A DNA stretch of 37,968 nucleotides, taken from Gammaproteobacteria bacterium. Lineage in GTDB: Bacteria > Pseudomonadota > Gammaproteobacteria > SZUA-140. The stretch covers positions 1-37,968 of the forward strand of contig JADLET010000197.1 of the NCBI GenBank assembly GCA_020845975.1, written 5' to 3'. The notes under the pieces are model-generated. The model had not been told where the DNA came from and did not search any database. It worked only from the letters and a program-made list of their open reading frames with translations. A program made the translations under genes and the position numbers. Below, piece after piece: positions 8,386 through 16,421 of this stretch. The first letter of the stretch is position 1, and the number at the start of each line of letters is the position of its first letter.

Positions 8386-9507
8386 ATGACCGAGCTCTAC
8401 ATCGGCCTCATGTCGGGCACCAGCATGAATGCCATCGACGCCGCGCTGATTGATCTGCACGGACAGCCGAGACTGCTGCACACCGTCAGCCGCCCGTACC
8501 CGCCCGAGTTGCGCCAGCGCCTGCAGGCCCTGTGCGAAGGTGGCCGCAATGAGCTGGAAAACTTCGCCCGCCTCGACGCCGAACTTGGACACCTGTTCGC
8601 CGATGCCGCGCTCGCCGTACAACGGCAGGGTGGGGTCCGGCCGGACGAGGTGGTGGCTATCGGCAGCCATGGCCAGACCGTCAGGCATTATCCCGGACAC
8701 GAACCGAAATCGAGCCTGCAGATCGCTGACCCGAACATCATCGCGACGGTCACGGGCATCACAACGGTGGCGGACTTCCGTCGCCGCGACATGAGCGCGG
8801 GCGGCCAGGGCGCCCCGCTCGTCCCGGCCTTTCACAACCTGCTGTTCAGACAGCGCGGACGCGAGCGCGCCGTGCTGAACATCGGCGGGATCGCCAATGT
8901 GACGGTCCTGCCCGGCGACCCGCACGCCGCGGTCACAGGTTTCGACACCGGCCCTGGCAACGTGCTGATGGACCAGTGGACCACGCGTCAGTTGCGCCAG
9001 CCCATGGATCGCGACGGTCGCTGGGCCGCCAGTGGCCGCGTTGACGATGCCCTGCTGACGCGCCTGCTGAAGGATCGCTATTTCTCCGCCCCGCCGCCGA
9101 AATCCACCGGCACGGAGTATTTCAACCTCCATTGGCTGGAGCGGACGTTGAAGCGGCACAAGGGACGCATGATCAAGAAGAACGTTCAGGCCACGCTGTG
9201 CGAGCTGACAGCCGTCAGCGTCGTACAGGCCCTGCGCGAACACGCCCCCGCGACCCGTGAGGTACTGGTCTGCGGCGGCGGGGCGCACAATCTCGCGCTG
9301 ATGTTCCGCCTGCAGGTGCTGCTTGGAGAGGTCCAGCTCAGATCAACTGAGGATTACGGATTTCCACCTGACTGGATCGAGGCCATGGCCTTCGCCTGGC
9401 TCGCGCATGAGACTCTGGGGGGACGGCCGGGCAATCTCCCCAGCGTGACCGGGGCGACCAAACCGGTAATGCTCGGCGGGATCTATCGGACCGCCCGCAA
9501 GGGGTGA
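8386..9507 (+). CDS. anmK: Anhydro-N-acetylmuramic acid kinase
   Basis: AnmK opens the 1,6-anhydro ring of anhydro-MurNAc and phosphorylates it to MurNAc-6-phosphate, a cytoplasmic step of peptidoglycan recycling (EC 2.7.1.170). The 373-residue length is normal. Visible family marks are YIGLMSGTS (5-13), AIGSHGQTVRH (91-101), VADFRRRDMSAGGQGAPLVP (about 128-147) and GFDTGPGNVLMDQW (185-198), where Asp187 is the expected catalytic base, plus CGGGAHN near the C-terminus. One oddity: the phosphate-loop segment usually written GTSxDGxD reads GTSMNAID here, so the first Asp is Asn15 and the Gly is Ala16. The ATG lacks a strong ribosome binding site. The gene converges with erpA. Confidence 0.95.
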   Translation: MTELYIGLMSGTSMNAIDAALIDLHGQPRLLHTVSRPYPPELRQRLQALCEGGRNELENFARLDAELGHLFADAALAVQRQGGVRPDEVVAIGSHGQTVRHYPGHEPKSSLQIADPNIIATVTGITTVADFRRRDMSAGGQGAPLVPAFHNLLFRQRGRERAVLNIGGIANVTVLPGDPHAAVTGFDTGPGNVLMDQWTTRQLRQPMDRDGRWAASGRVDDALLTRLLKDRYFSAPPPKSTGTEYFNLHWLERTLKRHKGRMIKKNVQATLCELTAVSVVQALREHAPATREVLVCGGGAHNLALMFRLQVLLGEVQLRSTEDYGFPPDWIEAMAFAWLAHETLGGRPGNLPSVTGATKPVMLGGIYRTARKG

Positions 9508-9538
9508 TGGGGAAAGGCGGGCGGATTCCCGGAAACCA

Positions 9539-9567
9539 GGGGACGGACTTCAGATCCGTCCCCGATT
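9539..9567. repeat. REP-like palindromic element, copy A
   Basis: A perfect nine-base stem GGGGACGGA / TCCGTCCCC encloses a seven-base loop and is followed by GATT. It sits between the convergent genes anmK and erpA, so it could also act as a bidirectional terminator, though it has no T-run. The 29-base unit aligns without gaps to the one at 19667-19695 (20 of 29 identical), with a paired change in the stem. Confidence 0.65.
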
Positions 9568-9582
9568 CCTGGTGGATGCCCA

Positions 9583-9951
9583 TCAGGCGCTGAAAGAAGA
9601 ACCGCAGCCGCAGGTGGTGGTGGCGTTGGGATTCCGGACGACGAAGTGCGCGCCCTCCAGGCCTTCGGAATAGTCGATCTCGGCGCCCGTCAGGTACTGG
9701 AAGCTCATCGGGTCGACCAGCAGCGTCACGCCGCCATTCTCGATTACCGTGTCGCCGTCATTGACCGCTTCGTCGAAGGTGAATCCATACTGGAACCCGG
9801 AACACCCGCCCCCGGTGATGAACACGCGCAGCTTGAGCGCTTCATTGGCTTCTTCATCAATGAGAGACTTTACCTTGGCGGCGGCGGCGTCAGTGAACAC
9901 CAGCATCGGCGGTGCCGCTTCGGCCATAACTTCGGAGCTAGCTAAACTCAT
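9583..9951 (-). CDS. erpA: Iron-sulfur cluster insertion protein ErpA
   Basis: ErpA is an A-type carrier that delivers Fe-S clusters to target enzymes such as those of isoprenoid synthesis and respiration. The 122-residue protein has the three conserved cysteines: Cys50 in [11 protein letters not shown], and Cys114 and Cys116 in the C-terminal [10 protein letters not shown]. The central [21 protein letters not shown] is also typical. The ATG at 9951 has a good upstream AAGGAG. It is the last gene of the argC / DUF6776 / bactofilin / erpA run and follows bactofilin by 51 bases. Confidence 0.96.
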   Translation of the reverse strand: MSLASSEVMAEAAPPMLVFTDAAAAKVKSLIDEEANEALKLRVFITGGGCSGFQYGFTFDEAVNDGDTVIENGGVTLLVDPMSFQYLTGAEIDYSEGLEGAHFVVRNPNATTTCGCGSSFSA

Positions 9952-10002
9952 GGGGCATCTCCTTACGTGAACTGTGGGTTATTGTAATCCGTTCACCCCG
10001 CT

Positions 10003-10434
10003 TCAATCAACATTCCCGCCTGATTCGCTCAGGTATTTTATGTCCCTGGCCGCAGCGGAGGTATTGAGGTCCACCTCATCCAGATGCACCAGGCTGCCAT
10101 TAACCTCCGCCCCCATGGCCACCTCGATGCGCTTGTAATACACATTGCCGGTAATGCGGGCATGCAGTGCAAGCTCAATGGATTCCGAGGCGTAGATATT
10201 GCCGACCACCTGCCCGTCGATCATGACATGGGGTGCGCGTACCTCCCCTTCAATGGAACCTTTGTCGCTCAGCACCAGGTTGGTGGCGCCATCATTGCCC
10301 GCCTCGATGTTGCCCTTGATCGCGCCGTCTATGTGCAGGCCGCCACTGAACACGATGTCTCCGTGTATCTCGGTGCGCTGCCCGATCAGGGTATCGACCT
10401 TGTCGATCCGCTGCTTTTTGGCTCCATTCCACAT
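10003..10434 (-). CDS. Bactofilin family polymer-forming protein
   Basis: Bactofilins polymerise into filaments without nucleotides and act as cytoskeletal scaffolds for cell shape or envelope enzymes. The 143-residue product has a short basic N-terminus and a beta-helical core of repeating short strands, seen as TEIHGDIVFSGGLHIDGAIKGNI, SDKGSIEGEVRAPHVMIDGQVVGNIYASESIEL and ARITGNVYYKRIEVAMGAEVNGSLVH. The strands repeat about every 17-20 residues with Gly/Asn at the turns. The C-terminus is a short acidic tail. It lies 20 bases after the coiled-coil gene and before erpA, a gene order also known in other Gammaproteobacteria. Confidence 0.92.
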   Translation of the reverse strand: MWNGAKKQRIDKVDTLIGQRTEIHGDIVFSGGLHIDGAIKGNIEAGNDGATNLVLSDKGSIEGEVRAPHVMIDGQVVGNIYASESIELALHARITGNVYYKRIEVAMGAEVNGSLVHLDEVDLNTSAAARDIKYLSESGGNVD

Positions 10435-10454
10435 GGCCGATCTCCTTCTATCCG

Positions 10455-11180
10455 CTACGAAAACAATTCGGTCCAGCTGTAGCTGCGCTCGACTGGCGGC
10501 CTGGCGCTGTCACGCGGCATTACCTTGAGCTGCAACCGCAAGGGTACGAATCCCTCGGGCAGCGTCAGGCTGCCAGCCAGTTCCTGGAAATGCCTGAATC
10601 TGAACGTCAGCGCGGACTTGTCGCCGCCGAGCAGTTCCTGTTGCGACAATTCCGCCTGCGTCCCGTTGCGCAGCCCGTTGAGCGTCATGCGCACTTCGCC
10701 CTGGATGCTGCCGGGCGGGGTGACGTACTGTGTCAACACGAGGCGATAACGCACCGCCGGTGACCCGGAGTCCCGCTGCAGCTTGACGCTTTCGATCTGC
10801 AGACCTTTCTCTTCGCCGGAGGCATTGACCAGGCGGCGGTAGAACGCCGATTCCTGTTTCAGCTCCAGCAGCTCGTCCTGCAGCGTGGCGAGATTCTGAT
10901 CGACCTCCGCATAGGCGCGGCGGTCAATCTCGCGCGCCTGCTCCAGCACCGCGTTCTGGCTGCTCAGCCGCTTGTTCTCTGTCTCCAGATCCAGGATGCG
11001 CGTGGCCAGGGCATCGCGCGCCTCGCGGGCCGCACGGGAATCGAATCCCGCCCGCGACCGCCCGTAATCAAACATCCCCCAGCACCCCGCCAGTACCGCG
11101 ACGCTCAACAACACGTACAAGGCCCGCTTGAAGCGGGGATGGCGGGCCGGAACGATGACATGCGTGGTTTTACTGGCCAT
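10455..11180 (-). CDS. DUF6776 family membrane-anchored coiled-coil protein
   Basis: A basic N-terminus is followed by one membrane segment (ALYVLLSVAVLAGCWGMF, about 20-37). A predicted coiled coil of about 75 residues comes next, rich in Glu, Leu and Gln (ALATRILDLETENKRLSSQN onward). The C-terminal domain is of unknown function and ends WTELFS. The topology points to the inner membrane with the bulk in the periplasm. Its function is unknown; position between argC and bactofilin suggests a link with envelope shape. ATG 11180 was chosen because the protein then starts just before the basic and membrane segments. An in-frame ATG at 11231 is also possible. Confidence 0.8.
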   Translation of the reverse strand: MASKTTHVIVPARHPRFKRALYVLLSVAVLAGCWGMFDYGRSRAGFDSRAAREARDALATRILDLETENKRLSSQNAVLEQAREIDRRAYAEVDQNLATLQDELLELKQESAFYRRLVNASGEEKGLQIESVKLQRDSGSPAVRYRLVLTQYVTPPGSIQGEVRMTLNGLRNGTQAELSQQELLGGDKSALTFRFRHFQELAGSLTLPEGFVPLRLQLKVMPRDSARPPVERSYSWTELFS

Positions 11181-11242
11181 GATACAAAACGCCAGGACAG
11201 CCGGCCCGGTTCCCACCGCCGGCATTACCATGCGGCGACGGA

Positions 11243-12295
11243 TCAGGGCAACAGCGCAATCTCATCGAGACCCAGTCCTTCCTCGAATCCATGCATGATG
11301 TTGAAATTCTGCAGCGCCTGCCCGGCCGCGCCCTTGACCAGATTATCGATCACCGACAGGATGACCACGATACGTTGACCGAGCGGCCGGTACAGTGCGA
11401 TACGACACAGATTCGCGCCTTTCACGCTGCGCGTCTCGGGCAGCGAACCGGCCGGCATCACGTCGACGAAGGGCTCCTGCGCATAGCGTTTCTCGTACAG
11501 GGACTGAAGATCCACGTCGTGTTCCGCAAGCAGCTCCGCGTACAGCGTCGCGTGAATGCCGCGGATCATCGGCACCAGGTGTGGCACGAACGTCAGTCCG
11601 ATCGCTGAATTCATCGGATTCATGGCGGCCAGCCCCTGGCGGATTTCCGGCCAGTGCCGGTGACCGGCCACGCCATAGGCCTTGAAGTTCTCCGCCGCCT
11701 CCGCGTACAACATACCGACCTCGGCCTTGCGCCCGGCGCCGCTGACCCCGGACTTCGCATCCGCGATCAGGCGGCCGCGATCAATCAGACCGGCCTCCAG
11801 CAGGGGCATGAACCCGAGCTGGACCGCGGTCGGATAACAACCGGGGTTGGCGACCAGCCGGGCCCCGCGCAGGGCGGCGCGGTTGATTTCGGGCAGGCCG
11901 TACACGGCCTCCGCCAGCAGTTCGGGACAGGCGTGCTCCATCCGGTACCAGTGGCGCCATTCTTCCGGATCCTTGAGCCGGAAATCCGCCGCCAGGTCGA
12001 TGACGCGCACGCCGGCGTCCAGCAGCTCGCGCGCCATGGTCATGGCCGTGCCGTTGGGAGATGCGAAAAAGACCGCGTCGCACTCGGCCAGCGTCGCCGG
12101 TTCCGGCGGCGTGAACTTCAGTTCGACGCAGCCGCGCAGATTCTGGAACAGGTCGGCGACCGGACGGCCGGCCTGCTCGCGCGAAGTCACCGCATGCAGT
12201 TCGACTTCCGGGTGCCGGGCCAGCAGCCGCAGGAGTTCCACGCCGGTATAACCCGTGCCGCCGACCACCCCGACCTTGAGTTTCGTTTTCGCCAT
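11243..12295 (-). CDS. argC: N-acetyl-gamma-glutamyl-phosphate reductase
   Basis: ArgC catalyses the NADPH-dependent reduction of N-acetyl-glutamyl phosphate to the semialdehyde in arginine synthesis (EC 1.2.1.38). From ATG 12295 the product is 350 residues, close to the usual 340-350. It has a Rossmann start [18 protein letters not shown] (8-25) and the active-site segment [14 protein letters not shown] (148-161), with Cys153 as the catalytic thiol. GHRHWPEI (211-218) supplies the conserved histidine region. The frame is open upstream to 12370, but those 25 residues are not family-like. It heads the run leading to erpA. The stop of a neighbouring cytochrome gene on the same strand lies about 70 bases upstream. 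Confidence 0.95.
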   Translation of the reverse strand: MAKTKLKVGVVGGTGYTGVELLRLLARHPEVELHAVTSREQAGRPVADLFQNLRGCVELKFTPPEPATLAECDAVFFASPNGTAMTMARELLDAGVRVIDLAADFRLKDPEEWRHWYRMEHACPELLAEAVYGLPEINRAALRGARLVANPGCYPTAVQLGFMPLLEAGLIDRGRLIADAKSGVSGAGRKAEVGMLYAEAAENFKAYGVAGHRHWPEIRQGLAAMNPMNSAIGLTFVPHLVPMIRGIHATLYAELLAEHDVDLQSLYEKRYAQEPFVDVMPAGSLPETRSVKGANLCRIALYRPLGQRIVVILSVIDNLVKGAAGQALQNFNIMHGFEEGLGLDEIALLP

Positions 12296-12366
12296 CGTCG
12301 TTTCCACCCGGGTCCTGCCCCGACCCAATCGGCCCAATATATCAGATATGCCACACCGGGCACGGG

Positions 12367-13290
12367 TCAATCCTTGCCTCCGCGCATCGTCCCGGTGTCG
12401 CGCCGGATGAAGGCCGCCTCCACATAGGCCGCCACAGCGGCGAGCTCTGCTTCATCAAGCACCGTCTCCCAGGCCGGCATCGCGCTGCCGGACACACCCT
12501 GCGCGATAACCTCGCGCAATCGCTCCGGCGGCAACGCCGCCACGGACGCGGAAGTCAGGTCACGCGGCGATGGCTCCAGAAACGCACCGATCCAGTTGCG
12601 CCCGGTGCCATCAGGCGCATGACAGAAGGCGCAGTTACGCTGGAATATTTCTTCGCCGCGCCGCTGCTGGGGCGTTGCGTCGACCAGCCGTGGCGCGACG
12701 GCGTGCCGCGCCGACAGGGACGCGGCCGATATCGTGTCGGCAAGCTCGCCGTCCCGGTGCGAATAGCCGCCCCGCGGATACGAAACCGTCCTGCGGTCCC
12801 ACAAGGTACGGTCATCGATCAGGCGGGCGCGATCGTGGCAAACAACGCAGGCGGACAGAAACAACTGCTTGCCCTGGCGCTGCACCGGCGTCAGCGCCGC
12901 GTCCGCGGTGTCCAGGGCCAGCTCTCCCAGCGCGAAGGGAAAGGCGACCGCGTAGCGCTGGTGATCCGGCCAGCCGTTTTCCACGGTGTGATAGCGGGTG
13001 TTCTCCCGCCGGGTCTCGACGAAGGTGTCCAGGATGAAATCCACCACGGCCCCGATCTCCTCACGGCTCAGCGTCCGGGTGAAGCCCATCATGGCGCTGC
13101 CCGGGCGTCCGCCGGTCACCGCGCGGATCATGTCGTCGCGGCTCAACTCGCCGGGACCGAGCACGGTGAAATCGCGCGGTGGCGGCTGCAGAAAGCGGCT
13201 CGCCACCGTGTTGGCGTCGCCATCGTAACCGTGGCAGAAATAGCAGTGGTTGTTGTAGATGTCCCGCCCCGCGCGATCAGCGCGGGTCAA
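12367..13290 (-). CDS. Three-CXXCH cytochrome c protein, possibly the second half of a split hexaheme gene
   Basis: This frame encodes 307 residues with three heme c sites: CYFCH (16-20), CVVCH (148-152) and CAFCH (220-224). The first and third are followed by PPPRDF/PSPRDL and an SAMM/SAMP segment whose Met is a likely sixth heme ligand, the same domain plan as the upstream protein. As it stands it is odd. The only early start is a TTG overlapping the upstream stop, and there is no signal peptide, yet heme c attachment needs export. The frame continues upstream without a stop into an A9 run, where a shift of one base would join it to the preceding cytochrome. It is thus probably the C-terminal half of a single hexaheme protein, made by slippage or split by a one-base indel. 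Confidence 0.8.
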   Translation of the reverse strand: MTRADRAGRDIYNNHCYFCHGYDGDANTVASRFLQPPPRDFTVLGPGELSRDDMIRAVTGGRPGSAMMGFTRTLSREEIGAVVDFILDTFVETRRENTRYHTVENGWPDHQRYAVAFPFALGELALDTADAALTPVQRQGKQLFLSACVVCHDRARLIDDRTLWDRRTVSYPRGGYSHRDGELADTISAASLSARHAVAPRLVDATPQQRRGEEIFQRNCAFCHAPDGTGRNWIGAFLEPSPRDLTSASVAALPPERLREVIAQGVSGSAMPAWETVLDEAELAAVAAYVEAAFIRRDTGTMRGGKD

Positions 13291-13310
13291 TTCACGACTT
13301 TTTTTTTCTG
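13268..13310 (-). other. Candidate frameshift site: A9 run plus GC hairpin
   Basis: In the mRNA sense, CAG is followed by nine A residues (13307-13299) and then, 12 bases on, by a hairpin with stem CCCGCGC / GCGCGGG (13286-13280 and 13274-13268) and loop TGATC. In frame 0 the ribosome reads Gln-Lys-Lys-Lys-Val-Val-Asn-stop. After a -1 slip, or with one extra A in the transcript, it reads Lys-Ser-Arg-Glu-Leu-Thr-Arg and enters the downstream cytochrome frame. No upstream Shine-Dalgarno-like stimulator is evident, and the spacer is longer than the usual 5-9 bases. Confidence 0.5.
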
Positions 13311-14330
13311 CGGCTCAGGGGCGGGCGCGATGAAGGCCGTAAAAACAAACTCGGCGACGTCCGCGATCTCCTGTTCGCCCAGCACGCTGGACCAGGCCGG
13401 CATGACCGTGCCGCGCTTGCCGCCGGAGATCGCCGCGAACAGCTCAGGGCGGTTCAGCGCGAGGCGCGCTTCCGGCGCGAGGAAGTTGCGCGGCGGCGGC
13501 CTGATGAACGAGGCTCGCGGCCCCTGGCCGTCGCCGTGCTCGCCGTGACAGACATAACAGTTGGAGAGATAGAACCGGCGACCCTTGTCGGCATCGCCCC
13601 GCAAGCCACCCGGCAGCGCTGCGGTCATATCCGCGGCGGGACGCGCGCGTCCCGGCTCCTGCAGCGCGGCCGGGGTCGGCGCGTCAGTGTCCGCCGGAAC
13701 CGTCATGAAGGTCGCGCGCACGTAATCGACCACCGTCTCGATCTCGGTCGCGCTCAACTCCCTGCTGAAGGGCATCATGGCGGTCCCGGTCCGTCCATGC
13801 GTGACCGCGAGCAACATGCGTTCACGCGTGAGCTCCTGTGCGACGCCCGCCGCGGTAAAATCGCGCGGCGGCGGATTGAGACTGTTGTGCGCCCAGCTGG
13901 CGCCGTTGCCACGATCGCCGTGGCAGGCGGAACAGTGACGCTTGTATAACTGCTGACCGGAAACCTGCCGCGTTTTCGCCGGCGGCCGCATGAAGCTCGA
14001 TCGAATGTAATCGACGACGCCAGCGATCTCGTTCGCGCCGAGCCGGTTGTCCCAGCCGACCATCGCGGTACCCGGTCGGCCGTGCGTCACCGACAGGATC
14101 ATGCGCTCCCGACTCAGTTCCTGCCATGCCTCGGCGGCAGTGAAATCGCGCGGCGGCGGATTCAGACCAAACTGGGCGCGGCTTTTTCCGTCACCCTGTT
14201 CACCGTGGCAGGCGGCGCAGTTTTGCTGGTACAGCCGCTGCGACTCTACGGCGGGCGCGGCCGCGGCGAACAGGGGCAGGCAGGCGGCGATCATGCCGGC
14301 GCAGCGCACGAAGTTGAAAGGTAAAAGCAT
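13287..14330 (-). CDS. Triple-domain c-type cytochrome
   Basis: The protein has 347 residues, with a signal peptide (about 1-27, ending AAAAP) and three cytochrome c domains in tandem. Heme sites are CAACH (38-42), CSACH (133-137) and CYVCH (258-262). Each is followed by a PPPRDF or PPPRNF segment about 20 residues on, then by a Met-containing segment (AMVGW, AMMPF, VMPAW) that probably gives the sixth ligand, and a closing helix (VVDYIRSSF, VVDYVRATF, VAEFVFTAF). It should carry electrons in the periplasm; partners are unknown. It ends [10 protein letters not shown] just as the next cytochrome frame begins, at the A9 run described separately. It is divergent from the pentaheme cytochrome gene, with 117 bases between the starts. 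Confidence 0.92.
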   Translation of the reverse strand: MLLPFNFVRCAGMIAACLPLFAAAAPAVESQRLYQQNCAACHGEQGDGKSRAQFGLNPPPRDFTAAEAWQELSRERMILSVTHGRPGTAMVGWDNRLGANEIAGVVDYIRSSFMRPPAKTRQVSGQQLYKRHCSACHGDRGNGASWAHNSLNPPPRDFTAAGVAQELTRERMLLAVTHGRTGTAMMPFSRELSATEIETVVDYVRATFMTVPADTDAPTPAALQEPGRARPAADMTAALPGGLRGDADKGRRFYLSNCYVCHGEHGDGQGPRASFIRPPPRNFLAPEARLALNRPELFAAISGGKRGTVMPAWSSVLGEQEIADVAEFVFTAFIAPAPEPQKKKVVN

Positions 14331-14364
14331 GAGTAACAGGCGATTCCGGCGATGGTACGGCGTC

Positions 14365-14395
14365 CTGACAATGATAGTCCCATTTGCATTATAAT
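14365..14395 (+). promoter_or_regulatory. Candidate promoter of the pentaheme cytochrome gene
   Basis: TATAAT (14390-14395) matches the -10 consensus exactly. A CTGACA (14365-14370) lies 19 bases upstream of it, a rather long spacing. It stands in the divergent gap between two cytochrome genes and would give a leader of about 45 bases before the ATG at 14448. Confidence 0.45.
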
Positions 14396-14447
14396 GTCAG
14401 CCACCGCGGCCGACGCGTTCCCTTACAGGCATCCGAGGAAAACAACA

Positions 14448-15197
14448 ATGAGACGGATCATCGGCAGCCCCATCCCGCAAGCGATCCTGCTGTTGATATG
14501 CGCACTCTGGGCCCTGTCCGCCGCGGGCGGCACCATACTGGGAACCAAACACGACTTCACCGGCCTGAACAAACGCGCGGGCGTACAGGCGATGCCGGGC
14601 CTCGCCTTCTCGGATTACGGATCGCCCTGCGTCTATTGCCATGTGCCGCCGGAACAGCAGGGCGGCGACAGCGTCGCGGCGGGCGGTATCGAGGGCTGGA
14701 ACCGGTTCACGCCGGCGACCGGCGCCTACACCCTCTACGACAGCCGCACCCTCGACAACAAGGTGCGCGCGCCGAGTCCGATCAGCCTGCTCTGCCTGTC
14801 CTGCCATGACGGCACCATGGCGGTCGACATGACGGTGTTCAAACCGAACGGTTTCCGCAGCAGCGAGGACGCCGCCCTGCACCTGCGCATCAACAAGGCG
14901 GACGATCTGTGGAGCTGCGGGAAATGCCACAACGGCAAGGTCGCGCACAATATCGCCATCAAGCATCTCGATACCGATCTCAGCAACGACCACCCGATCT
15001 CGATGACCTACGCCGGACTCAACCACAAGGATCCCGACTTCCGCCTTCCGGACAGTCCCTACGGGTTCGACAATGGCGTCAAGCTGTATGACAACCGCGT
15101 CGAATGCGCCACCTGCCATAACGTGCACAACCCGGACGTCACCCTCCTCCTGCGCGACCGCGCCGACCGCCTGTGTGAAACCTGCCACATCAAGTAG
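14448..15197 (+). CDS. Pentaheme c-type cytochrome
   Basis: The 249-residue protein begins with a signal peptide (about 1-28, AILLLICALWALSAAGG). It carries five CXXCH sites: CVYCH (61-65), CLSCH (116-120), CGKCH (157-161), CATCH (220-224) and CETCH (243-247). The last two sit in the NxxHNPD ... RLCETCHIK pattern of doubled-CXXCH proteins. Further histidines (for example His35, His145, His173, His182, His193) could act as distal ligands, so low-potential bis-His hemes are likely. It is probably periplasmic or bound to the outer membrane in an electron-transfer chain; donor and acceptor are unknown. ATG 14448 was chosen over the open frame from 14352 because it has a GAGGAA ribosome binding site and starts the signal peptide. 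The NHL lipoprotein gene follows after nine bases. Confidence 0.92.
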   Translation: MRRIIGSPIPQAILLLICALWALSAAGGTILGTKHDFTGLNKRAGVQAMPGLAFSDYGSPCVYCHVPPEQQGGDSVAAGGIEGWNRFTPATGAYTLYDSRTLDNKVRAPSPISLLCLSCHDGTMAVDMTVFKPNGFRSSEDAALHLRINKADDLWSCGKCHNGKVAHNIAIKHLDTDLSNDHPISMTYAGLNHKDPDFRLPDSPYGFDNGVKLYDNRVECATCHNVHNPDVTLLLRDRADRLCETCHIK

Positions 15198-15206
15198 AGG
15201 CAAGGC

Positions 15207-16343
15207 GTGAGGCATGGACAGACACCGTTGACAATCATCGCCCGGGCGCGCCAATCCAGGCCGCGCCGCGCCGCCCACGTCGCGCGCCTCACACTCGCGG
15301 CCCTCATCGGACTGCTTGCCGCGTGCGCCGGCACACCCGAGGCCGAACGCGAATTCACCCCGCCGGTCTACCCGCCGCCGCCCGCGGAGCCGCGCTTCGT
15401 CTATGAACGGACGCTGCTCTACAACGAGGATGTCGAGGAAGTCACCTCCGGCATGCGCTTCAAACAGTTCGCGCTGGGCGAGGCGCGCAAGCTCATGGGT
15501 CTGGTCAAGCCATTCGATGTCGCGGCGCATGCCGGTCGCGTGTATGTCAGCGACACTGTGCAGCGCGCGGTCATGGTATTCGATATCCCCGGCAAACGAT
15601 TTTTTCAGATCGGCGCGGAGAAACCCGGCCGCTTGTCCAAGCCGATGGGCATCGATATCGCCGCCGACGGCACGCTCTACGTCGCCGATGTCACGGAACG
15701 CCGCGTCATGGTCTACGACGCCGACGGTGGCTACCTGCGTGCCATCGGCGACCGGGAACTGCTGCAGCGTCCATCCGATGTCGCGCTCACTCCGGACGGC
15801 GCGCGCCTCTACGTGGTGGATACCGGAGGGGTGGAGTCGGCGGAACATCTCGTGCATATCTTCGACGTCCACAGCGGTGAGTCGCTGGGCCGCATTGGCG
15901 CACGCGGCATGGGAGAGGGCGAATTCAATCTGCCGCTGCAGGCGGCCGTCGCGCCGGATGGCGCCCTGTACGTGGTCGATAGCGGAAACTTCCGCGTCGC
16001 GGCCTTCGACGCCGCGGGGCAGTATCGCTTCAGTTTCGGTTCGGTCGGACGCTTCCCCGGCCAGTTCGCCCGTCCCAAGGGCATCGCGACCGACGCCGCC
16101 GGGAATGTCTACGTGGTCGACACGGCCTTCGGCAACATCCAGATCTTCGACCACTCGGGACAGTTGCTGATGTTCATCGGCGAGCGCGGGCAATCCGGGG
16201 TTCCCGGCAAATACATGTTGCCGGCGGGGATCGATGTGGACAGTGACGGGCGCATCTACATCGTCGACCAGTTCTTCCGCAAGGTCGACATCTATCGCCC
16301 GCTCGCACCGGACGGGGGCGCGGCATCCGCGAAACAACCCTGA
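15207..16343 (+). CDS. NHL-repeat six-bladed beta-propeller lipoprotein
   Basis: This 378-residue protein starts at GTG 15207, preceded by AGAGG. A basic N-terminus and hydrophobic stretch lead to the lipobox LLAAC, with Cys40 as the lipidated residue. A Pro-rich linker follows, then NHL-type repeats from about 95 onward: KPMGIDIAADGTLYVADVTE, RPSDVALTPDGARLYVVDTG, LPLQAAVAPDGALYVVDSGN, RPKGIATDAAGNVYVVDTAF and LPAGIDVDSDGRIYIVDQFF. There are roughly six such units, giving a closed propeller in the periplasm. It is surely co-transcribed with the pentaheme cytochrome. NHL propellers of this kind lie next to multiheme cytochromes in other bacteria and may act as binding platforms or structural partners; no catalytic site is visible. 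Confidence 0.92.
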   Translation: MRHGQTPLTIIARARQSRPRRAAHVARLTLAALIGLLAACAGTPEAEREFTPPVYPPPPAEPRFVYERTLLYNEDVEEVTSGMRFKQFALGEARKLMGLVKPFDVAAHAGRVYVSDTVQRAVMVFDIPGKRFFQIGAEKPGRLSKPMGIDIAADGTLYVADVTERRVMVYDADGGYLRAIGDRELLQRPSDVALTPDGARLYVVDTGGVESAEHLVHIFDVHSGESLGRIGARGMGEGEFNLPLQAAVAPDGALYVVDSGNFRVAAFDAAGQYRFSFGSVGRFPGQFARPKGIATDAAGNVYVVDTAFGNIQIFDHSGQLLMFIGERGQSGVPGKYMLPAGIDVDSDGRIYIVDQFFRKVDIYRPLAPDGGAASAKQP

Positions 16344-16352
16344 CCAGACCCG

Positions 16353-16404
16353 CGGTGACAGCCTTCCAATCCTGTCACCGGTCCGTGGAAATCAATCCGT
16401 CCCC
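16353..16404. repeat. REP-like palindromic element, copy C (inverted)
   Basis: A perfect nine-base stem CGGTGACAG / CTGTCACCG with a ten-base loop spans 16353-16380. Then 16385-16404, read on the minus strand, matches GGGGACAGATTTATTTTCCC at 16 of 20 positions. On the minus strand the order is 20-mer then hairpin, the same as at 19647-19695. It lies between two convergent genes and has no T-run. Confidence 0.6.
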
Positions 16405-16421
16405 GCCTCCACGCGACGCGC

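Noticed and set aside
10003-10434. Bactofilin between argC and erpA as a novelty
   Set aside because: This gene order is already known from other Gammaproteobacteria.
14397-16337. Open frame of 646 codons on the minus strand, antisense to the pentaheme and NHL genes
   Set aside because: It covers two well-supported genes, has no recognisable domain and a composition rich in Arg, Asp and Val, as expected for a shadow frame in GC-rich DNA.
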